From SZAS-79 sp965279075 (GTDB lineage: Bacteria; Pseudomonadota; Gammaproteobacteria; Burkholderiales; SG8-39), in assembly GCA_965279075.1 (NCBI GenBank), contig CBDIHI010000009.1, positions 248,001 through 312,000 on the forward strand: 64,000 bases of DNA, given 5' to 3'. Under the pieces are notes generated by a model that saw nothing but the letters and a program-made list of their open reading frames with translations, was not told the origin of the DNA and did not search any database. The translations under genes and the position numbers were made by a program. Of the stretch, positions 58,118-64,000 are shown one piece after another; position 1 is the first letter of the stretch; every line of letters begins with the position of its first letter.

Positions 58118-59479
58118 TTACTTCACGACCTTTTTCTTTTCCTGAGCGAGCTTTTGCTCGAGGTAATGGATGGACGCGCCGCCCTTGATGAACCCCTTGT
58201 CGTTCAGCAGGTCCTGGTGCAGTGGGATGTTCGTCTGGATGCCTTCGACCACCATCTCGGACAGCGCTATGCGCATACGGCGGATTGCCTGGTCGCGGGT
58301 TGCGCCATAGGAAATAACCTTGCCGACCATCGAGTCGTAGTTGGGGGGCACCGTGTAGCCCTGGTAGACGTGCGAGTCGACCCGGATCCCGGGGCCACCG
58401 GGAGGGTGGTACGAAGTGATCCTGCCCGGTGAAGGGGTGAACTTGTACGGGTCCTCGGCGTTGATCCGGCATTCCAGGGCATGGCCGCGGAATTGGATGT
58501 CACGCTGGCGGAATGGCAGCTTTTCGCCCGCTGCGATGCGGATCTGGGCCTGCACGATGTCGATGCCGGTGATCATTTCCGTGACCGGGTGCTCTACCTG
58601 CACGCGGGTGTTCATCTCGATGAAGAAGAATTCGCCGTTCTCGTAGAGGAACTCGAAGGTCCCCGCTCCGCGGTAGCCGATCTTCCTGCAGGCTTCGACG
58701 CACCGTTCGCCCACCCTGTCGCGGATTCGGGTCGAAAGGTCGGGCGCGGGGGCTTCCTCGATGACCTTCTGGTGGCGGCGCTGCATGGAGCAGTCGCGCT
58801 CGCCGAGGAACACGGCGTTCTTGTGCTCGTCGGCGAGGATCTGGATTTCGATATGCCGCGGGTTCTCCAGGAATTTCTCCATGTACACCATGGGGTTCGA
58901 GAACGCCGCCTGCGCTTCCTGGCGCGTGAGACTCACCGCGTTGAGCAGCGCGGCCTCGGTGTGCACTACGCGCATGCCGCGCCCGCCACCGCCGCCGGAG
59001 GCCTTGATGATCACCGGGTAGCCGACCTTGCGCGCAATCTTGACGATGTCCGCCGGCGTGTCGGGCAGCGCGCCCTCTGAGCCCGGGACGCACGGCACGC
59101 CGGCCTTGATCATCGCCGCCTTGGCGCTGACCTTGTCGCCCATCAGGCGGATGTTCTCGGGGTACGGGCCGATGAAAACGAACCCTGACTTCTCCACTTT
59201 GTCGGCGAAATCCGCGTTTTCGGAGAGGAAACCGTAGCCGGGGTGGATGGCCTCGGCATCGGTCACCTCGGCCGCACTGATGATCGCCGGGATGTTGAGG
59301 TAGCTCTGGGTGGCCGGGGCCGGGCCGATGCACACCGACTCGTCGGCGAGCTTTACGTACTTGGCTTCGGTGTCGGCCTCGGAGTGCACGACCACCGTCC
59401 GGATACCGAGTTCGCGGCAGGCGCGCTGGATGCGCAGCGCAATCTCGCCGCGGTTGGCGATGAGGATCTTCCCGAACAT
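58118..59479 (-). CDS. accC: acetyl-CoA carboxylase, biotin carboxylase subunit
   Basis: Carboxylates biotin on AccB with ATP and bicarbonate, the first half of malonyl-CoA synthesis. The 453 residues begin [20 protein letters not shown] and contain the ATP-grasp glycine loop [11 protein letters not shown], the [12 protein letters not shown] segment and [14 protein letters not shown]. It follows accB after 5 bases. Upstream codons in the same frame belong to accB. Confidence 0.98.
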   Translation of the reverse strand: MFGKILIANRGEIALRIQRACRELGIRTVVVHSEADTEAKYVKLADESVCIGPAPATQSYLNIPAIISAAEVTDAEAIHPGYGFLSENADFADKVEKSGFVFIGPYPENIRLMGDKVSAKAAMIKAGVPCVPGSEGALPDTPADIVKIARKVGYPVIIKASGGGGGRGMRVVHTEAALLNAVSLTRQEAQAAFSNPMVYMEKFLENPRHIEIQILADEHKNAVFLGERDCSMQRRHQKVIEEAPAPDLSTRIRDRVGERCVEACRKIGYRGAGTFEFLYENGEFFFIEMNTRVQVEHPVTEMITGIDIVQAQIRIAAGEKLPFRQRDIQFRGHALECRINAEDPYKFTPSPGRITSYHPPGGPGIRVDSHVYQGYTVPPNYDSMVGKVISYGATRDQAIRRMRIALSEMVVEGIQTNIPLHQDLLNDKGFIKGGASIHYLEQKLAQEKKKVVK

Positions 59480-59484
59480 GGGCG

Positions 59485-59946
<462 letters not shown>

Positions 59947-59951
59947 GGCGA

Positions 59952-60416
59952 TTACTCCTGGCCGCGCAGCAGTACATAGGCCAGTGCGAGGTCGTACCCC
60001 CGGCTGCCCAGCCCGCAAATGGTTCCGACGGCGATGTCGGAGACGAACGAGCGGTGCCGGAAGTCCTCCCGGGCATGCACGTTGGAAAGATGTACTTCGA
60101 TGAAGGGGATCTTCACCCCCGCCAATGCATCGCGGATCGCCACGCTGGTGTGCGTGTAGGCAGCCGGATTGATGACGATGAAGCCGACGCCTTCGCGCCC
60201 GGCCTGCTGGATGCGGTCGACGAGCTCGCCCTCATGGTTGCTTTGGAAGCATTGGATATCGGCGCCGGCGCTTTGCCCGGCATCGACGAGGCGACGGTTG
60301 ATGTCCTCCAAGGACTCCTGTCCATAGATTTCCGGTTCCCGGGTGCCGAGCAGGTTCAGGTTGGGGCCGTGCAGGACCAGGACCGGGTCGACTTTGGTTG
60401 AAGCAGGTTTTTTCAA
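59952..60416 (-). CDS. aroQ: type II 3-dehydroquinate dehydratase
   Basis: Third step of the shikimate pathway. The protein carries [21 protein letters not shown] (HGPNLN near residue 15), the catalytic tyrosine in the following segment, and [16 protein letters not shown] with an EVHLSN ending, all diagnostic of the type II enzyme. I prefer the TTG at 60416, seven bases after GGGGA, giving 154 residues; an ATG at 60440 lacks a ribosome site but cannot be excluded. aroQ-accB-accC is a conserved order in proteobacteria. Confidence 0.95.
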   Translation of the reverse strand: MKKPASTKVDPVLVLHGPNLNLLGTREPEIYGQESLEDINRRLVDAGQSAGADIQCFQSNHEGELVDRIQQAGREGVGFIVINPAAYTHTSVAIRDALAGVKIPFIEVHLSNVHAREDFRHRSFVSDIAVGTICGLGSRGYDLALAYVLLRGQE

Positions 60417-60491
60417 TATTTTCCCCGAATATGGCTGCATTTTACCGTATTTTGACGGCAAGCCTTTTACGGCCGGGTTGGCGCGAAGGAC

Positions 60492-61016
60492 TCAGGCCGC
60501 CAGCATCGGGCGGAGCTGGTCTTCCATTGTTTGCTGGGTGACTGCGCCGAGGTTACGATGCGCGATCGATCCCTTGCGGTCCAGTACCATCGTGAAGGGC
60601 AGGCCGCCACTGGGGTTCCCCAGCTTCCGCATTAGCTCCAGCCCCCCCGCATCAGCGAGCAATAGAGGGTAGCTGATTCGCACGTTACGTGCAAATTCCG
60701 TAACTTTGGCGACCTGATCGATGGCGATGCCTACAAATTCAACCCCAGAATGAAGCAGCTTTTCCCTCACGCGGACCAGGGCGGGGATTTCTTCGCGGCA
60801 TGGAGGGCACCAGGTCGCCCAGAAGTTTACGACCAGGACGCGCCCGTCCCATTCGCTGACTTTGCGTGGCTTTCCGGCGAGGTCGGTCAGCGTGGCCGAA
60901 CGCAAGGCCTCCGCGGCGCCGGGAGTATCAGCAAGCCGTGGACCGAGCAGCACGCCGGCGGCCGCAGCGGCGGCGCCGACCCCCAGCATCGTCAGCACTT
61001 CACGCCGGTCAGCCAT
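60492..61016 (-). CDS. TlpA-like thiol:disulfide oxidoreductase
   Basis: A 174-residue exported or membrane-anchored thioredoxin-fold protein. After the N-terminal arginine pair a hydrophobic segment ([15 protein letters not shown]) suggests export, and the redox site is WATWCPPCREE with C70 and C73. It likely reduces or resolves disulfides in the periplasm, for example in cytochrome c maturation. Its start overlaps the end of the next gene upstream by 8 bases. Confidence 0.9.
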   Translation of the reverse strand: MADRREVLTMLGVGAAAAAAGVLLGPRLADTPGAAEALRSATLTDLAGKPRKVSEWDGRVLVVNFWATWCPPCREEIPALVRVREKLLHSGVEFVGIAIDQVAKVTEFARNVRISYPLLLADAGGLELMRKLGNPSGGLPFTMVLDRKGSIAHRNLGAVTQQTMEDQLRPMLAA

Positions 61017-61620
61017 GGGCGGCCTGCAGCATCGCACTGACTTCCGGGATCCCTGCACGATCGATGACTTTGCCCGCCTGCGTGGTCTTCAGCGTGATTC
61101 GCTCGTCGCGCGAATCGAACAACGAGAGCTTCACCGGCACGCCCTCCCATTCGAGCTCCAGTACCGTCACCGCGCGCGCGCGGTCCCCAGAGTAGCGGCG
61201 CGCCTCTGTCGATTCGAAGGGGATGTTCCGGTTCAGCAGGAAAATTTCCACGTCCTTGCCGCTGTCGGGAAACACCTGAAGCTCGATGTCCGAGTAGGGG
61301 CCGGCGATACCTTTCAGCACGGGCCCCGTCAGGTAAGGCGTGAATTCCTCGAGTTCGCGCATCGCCGACAAGGCAATCCGACGCAATTCGCGGATCCGGT
61401 CCGGGTGCTCATCCGCCTGGTAGAGCTCAAGGTAGGCCCGCAGCTCAGCTTCGATTTCATCGTTGCCAGGCAGCCCCTGCTTGTCCGTCGCGCCGAGCTG
61501 CCGTGCGGCCTTGCGCTTGGCGAGCGCAAAATTATCGGTCCCGCCCTCGGCCATGATGCGGGCTGCCGCTGCCGCGATTGCGGCGCGCATCCCGTTCTGC
61601 CTGGGGCGGTTGCGAGTCAT
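61009..61620 (-). CDS. nucleotidyltransferase-like protein of unknown function
   Basis: A 203-residue protein. I do not recognise a named family. The middle part GPVLKGIAGPYSDIELQVF followed by DVEIFLLN resembles the minimal nucleotidyltransferase core, where GSxxxG and SD-x-D/E acids hold two metal ions. The N-terminus is a helical, Ala-rich region with KRKAARQLG. Some databases label such genes by their neighbour mpl, but there is no Mur ligase motif in it. It overlaps the TlpA gene by 8 bases and is divergent from mpl. Confidence 0.7.
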   Translation of the reverse strand: MTRNRPRQNGMRAAIAAAAARIMAEGGTDNFALAKRKAARQLGATDKQGLPGNDEIEAELRAYLELYQADEHPDRIRELRRIALSAMRELEEFTPYLTGPVLKGIAGPYSDIELQVFPDSGKDVEIFLLNRNIPFESTEARRYSGDRARAVTVLELEWEGVPVKLSLFDSRDERITLKTTQAGKVIDRAGIPEVSAMLQAAHG

Positions 61621-61721
61621 GAGCTGGGGTGGTCCGAACCAACCGGCAAATGATACCCCCAGTCCGGAAATGGCGTGATATCGACTACAATCAACGCTCT
61701 TTCGCTGCATGTTTTCTGCGG

Positions 61722-63077
61722 ATGGCTGCGCAACACCTGCATATTCTCGGCATTTGCGGCACTTTCATGGGGGGCGTGGCTGCGCTCGCCAAGTCCGCCG
61801 GCTATCGGGTGACCGGTTGCGACGCCAATGTCTATCCGCCGATGAGCGACCAGCTGCGCTCGCTCGGCATCGACCTTATCGAAGGGTTTTCGGCCGACCA
61901 GCGTTCGCTTCGGCCCGACGTCTGGGTTGTGGGCAATGTCGTGACCCGCGGCAACCCCCTTATGGAGGCGATCCTGGACCATGGCGACACTTATGCGTCC
62001 GGGCCGCAGTGGTTGTCGGAACATATATTGAAGGGTAAGTGGGTACTTGCAGTCGCCGGCACCCATGGCAAGACAACAACTTCGGCCATGCTGGCCTGGA
62101 TCCTGGAGCACGCGGGGGCCAACCCGGGATTCCTGATCGGGGGTGTGCCGCGAAATTTCCCGGTCTCGGCCCGCCTGACCGGGTCGCCCTCATTCGTGAT
62201 CGAAGCGGACGAGTACGACACGGCATTTTTCGACAAGCGATCAAAGTTCGTCCATTATCGCCCCAGGACCGCGATCCTCAATAACCTCGAATTCGATCAT
62301 GCGGACATCTTTCCGCAATTAGCTGATATTGAGCGTCAATTCCATCATTTGGTACGCATCGTGCCGGCATCGGGGCGATTGGTGGTGAACGGCAAGGATG
62401 CAGCCTTGGGGCGCGTCCTCAAGAAGGGCGCATGGACCCCGGTCGACTTGTTCGGGGTGGAAGGGGGCTGGAGCGCCGGGCCGGCCGGTGCCGACGGCAG
62501 TTTCGAGGTGTCGAATTCCGGCCGCGCGCTGGGCCGGATCCGTTGGGAACTGCAGGGGGAGCACAATCGCCTGAACGCGCTTGCAGCGATTGCTGCTGCG
62601 GCACATGCGGGCGTCGAACCTTCGCGGGCGATCGAAGGCCTCGCCGGATTCAGCAGCGTAAAACGGCGCATGGAACTGCGGGGCACGGTGCGCGGCGTGT
62701 CGGTCTACGACGACTTCGCCCACCACCCTACGGCCATCCGCACCACGCTCGAGGGCCTGCGCCGCAAAGTCGGCGATGCTCGCATCCTTGCGGTCCTCGA
62801 ACCCCGCTCGAACACGATGAAACTCGGCGTGATGAAAGCGGCGCTGCCCGACAGCGTATCCGTCGCCGACAAGGTATTCGTATACAGCGCGAACCTCGGA
62901 TGGGACCCGGCCGAGGTGTTCGCACCGCTCGGCGCGAAGGCCACCTGCCAGCAGGACCTCGACGCGCTCGTCGAGGCGGTAGCGATCGAGTCCCGCGCCA
63001 GCGACCAGGTGCTGGTGATGTCGAACGGCGGGTTCGGCGGTGTCCATGAGAAGCTTCTTGCCCGGCTGGCCCGGTGA
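61722..63077 (+). CDS. mpl: UDP-N-acetylmuramate:L-alanyl-gamma-D-glutamyl-meso-diaminopimelate ligase
   Basis: Recycles the tripeptide from old peptidoglycan by joining it to UDP-MurNAc. The 451 residues show the Mur ligase plan: LHILGICGTFMGGVA at the start, ATP loop GTHGKTTTS at 113-121, EADEYDTAFFDKRSKF, the NNLEFDHADIF segment, and EHNRLNALAA and KRRMELRG in the later domains. EADEYDTAFFD separates Mpl from MurC. The ATG at 61722 is preferred over upstream in-frame codons without similarity. A GTG of the esterase gene overlaps its stop. Confidence 0.96.
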   Translation: MAAQHLHILGICGTFMGGVAALAKSAGYRVTGCDANVYPPMSDQLRSLGIDLIEGFSADQRSLRPDVWVVGNVVTRGNPLMEAILDHGDTYASGPQWLSEHILKGKWVLAVAGTHGKTTTSAMLAWILEHAGANPGFLIGGVPRNFPVSARLTGSPSFVIEADEYDTAFFDKRSKFVHYRPRTAILNNLEFDHADIFPQLADIERQFHHLVRIVPASGRLVVNGKDAALGRVLKKGAWTPVDLFGVEGGWSAGPAGADGSFEVSNSGRALGRIRWELQGEHNRLNALAAIAAAAHAGVEPSRAIEGLAGFSSVKRRMELRGTVRGVSVYDDFAHHPTAIRTTLEGLRRKVGDARILAVLEPRSNTMKLGVMKAALPDSVSVADKVFVYSANLGWDPAEVFAPLGAKATCQQDLDALVEAVAIESRASDQVLVMSNGGFGGVHEKLLARLAR

Positions 63078-63643
63078 TCGTCTACCTGCACGGATTCAAC
63101 AGTTCGCCGACCTCGCACAAGTCGCGCACGATGGCCGCGTACATGGGGGAGAGGGGCCTGGGCGACCGGTTCGTGTGCCCTGCCCTGCCGCACCGGCCCG
63201 AACAGGCCGTCGAGATGATTGAGGCGCTGCTCGCCCCGCTCGACAAGCGCAAGGTCACGCTGGTGGGGAGTTCGCTCGGCGGGTTCTACGCGACCTGGAT
63301 GGCGGACAAGCACGAATGCCGGGCCATCCTGATCCAGCCGGCAGTGTTTCCGCACATCGGACTCCAAACCTACCTCGGCCCGCAGAAGAACCTATACACG
63401 GGGGCCGAATACGAACTGACCCGCGCCCACCTGGACGGGTGGCGGGCGTTGGTGGTCGAAAGCGTCGATCCGGAGCGCTACCTGCTGCTGCTGGAGACCG
63501 GCGACGAGGTGCTCGACTACCGTGACGCGGTCCGCAAATACGAGGGTGCGCGGATGGTGATTCGCGAGGGCGGCGACCACATGCTGCAGAGCTTTCCCGA
63601 GCACCTGCCGCGCATGCTGGCCTTCGCCGGCCTTACGCGCTGA
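63074..63643 (+). CDS. YqiA/YcfP-type alpha/beta-fold esterase
   Basis: A 189-residue protein with YLHGFNSSPTSHKS at the start, the nucleophile elbow GSSLGGFYATWMA near residue 62 and a late GGDHMLQSFPEHL that brings the catalytic histidine. Proteins of this type are small esterases of unclear natural substrate. The GTG start overlaps the mpl stop (GTGA). It is convergent with the enolase-superfamily gene, with an 11-base overlap. Confidence 0.9.
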   Translation: MIVYLHGFNSSPTSHKSRTMAAYMGERGLGDRFVCPALPHRPEQAVEMIEALLAPLDKRKVTLVGSSLGGFYATWMADKHECRAILIQPAVFPHIGLQTYLGPQKNLYTGAEYELTRAHLDGWRALVVESVDPERYLLLLETGDEVLDYRDAVRKYEGARMVIREGGDHMLQSFPEHLPRMLAFAGLTR

Positions 63644-64000
63644 CCACCCTCCAGGGTTTGCCCTTCCCGCCGAGCGAGTAGCGGGCCACCGCCTTTTCGT
63701 CGAAGCCGAACCCGAGGCCCGGGCGGGTCGGCAGCTTCAGCATGCCGTCCTTGAACTCGAGCTGGCGGTCCACCAGCCGCCGGAAGTTCAGCACCTGGTC
63801 GTCGGTGAAGAACTCCACCATGCGCGCGTTCGGCGTCGAGGCCACCAGGTGCACGTGCAGGTCGTGGAACCAGTGCGGGCACACAGTGACCCCGTAGCTC
63901 GCCGCGGTGGCCGCAATGCGTCGCCACTCGGTGATGCCACCGCAGACTGCGGCATCGTGCTGCAGGATGGCTGCGCCGCCCTTTTCCATCAGTTCCTTGA
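63633..64000 (-). CDS. enolase-superfamily (mandelate racemase/muconate lactonizing) enzyme, 5' end cut off
   Basis: About 122 C-terminal residues are inside the window. QHDAAVCGGITEWRRIAATAASYGVTVCPHWFHDLHVHL (only its ends, QHDA and DLHVHL, need be noted) corresponds to the last strands of the barrel with the metal-side and base residues of the family, and PGLGFGFDEKAV is the usual C-terminal ending. The start lies beyond the window, so the substrate class cannot be judged. Confidence 0.85.
   Translation of the reverse strand, partial: KELMEKGGAAILQHDAAVCGGITEWRRIAATAASYGVTVCPHWFHDLHVHLVASTPNARMVEFFTDDQVLNFRRLVDRQLEFKDGMLKLPTRPGLGFGFDEKAVARYSLGGKGKPWRVVSA

Overview
The window is a GC-rich, gene-dense piece of a Gram-negative chromosome, most likely from a betaproteobacterium whose genus I cannot name. 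The evidence is the arrangement rpmH-rnpA-yidD-yidC-mnmE facing away from dnaA-dnaN-gyrB with no recF, the string def-fmt-rsmB-DUF4390-NtrY/NtrX-like pair, the GTP-type PEP carboxykinase, smg beside dprA, and a TorF-like porin upstream of glnK-amtB. Most genes are packed in operons with ATGA, GTGA or TTGA overlaps. I found no tRNA, rRNA, insertion sequence, prophage or CRISPR array, and no gene-free stretch longer than about 260 bases.

Layout. 1-10044 (minus): pckG, a class III aminotransferase, a TAXI-type TRAP transporter (binding protein and fused permease), a membrane-anchored methyltransferase, a class III CoA-transferase and a CitE-like lyase cut by the window edge. This looks like an organic-acid uptake, CoA activation and C-C cleavage set feeding gluconeogenesis. 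10141-14965 (minus): AbrB-like membrane protein, mnmE, yidC, yidD, rnpA, rpmH. 15048-20256 (plus): the replication start region with DnaA boxes, dnaA, dnaN and gyrB. 20295-25726 (minus): topoisomerase III, smg, dprA and a LysM protein. 25872-34573 (plus): def, fmt, rsmB, DUF4390, an NtrY-like kinase, an NtrX-like regulator with a decayed ATPase domain, a very small CobW-like P-loop protein and a sodium:solute symporter. 34640-38931 (minus): DUF423 protein and metH, the latter behind a SAM-II-type riboswitch and terminator.

39000-49458: an aromatic catabolism area with an MFS transporter, a thioesterase, pcaHGB, a maleylpyruvate/maleylacetoacetate isomerase plus fumarylpyruvate/fumarylacetoacetate hydrolase pair, and a complete branched-chain-type ABC importer. 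49465-52417 (minus): porin-glnK-amtB, a nitrogen-limitation operon with a good sigma-54 promoter and possible NtrC sites. 52614-64000: ubiK, comM/yifB, apaH, then a minus block with a PfkB kinase, DUF3426 protein, prmA, accC, accB, aroQ, a TlpA thioredoxin and a nucleotidyltransferase-like protein, then mpl and a YqiA-like esterase, and finally a partial enolase-superfamily gene.

The most interesting signal is upstream of metH. The SAM-II-like aptamer carries an extra hairpin, and 12 bases of its loop are perfectly complementary to the loop and 3' arm of the terminator just before metH. This suggests a transcription-terminating SAM-II switch in which one strand belongs either to the aptamer or to an antiterminator.
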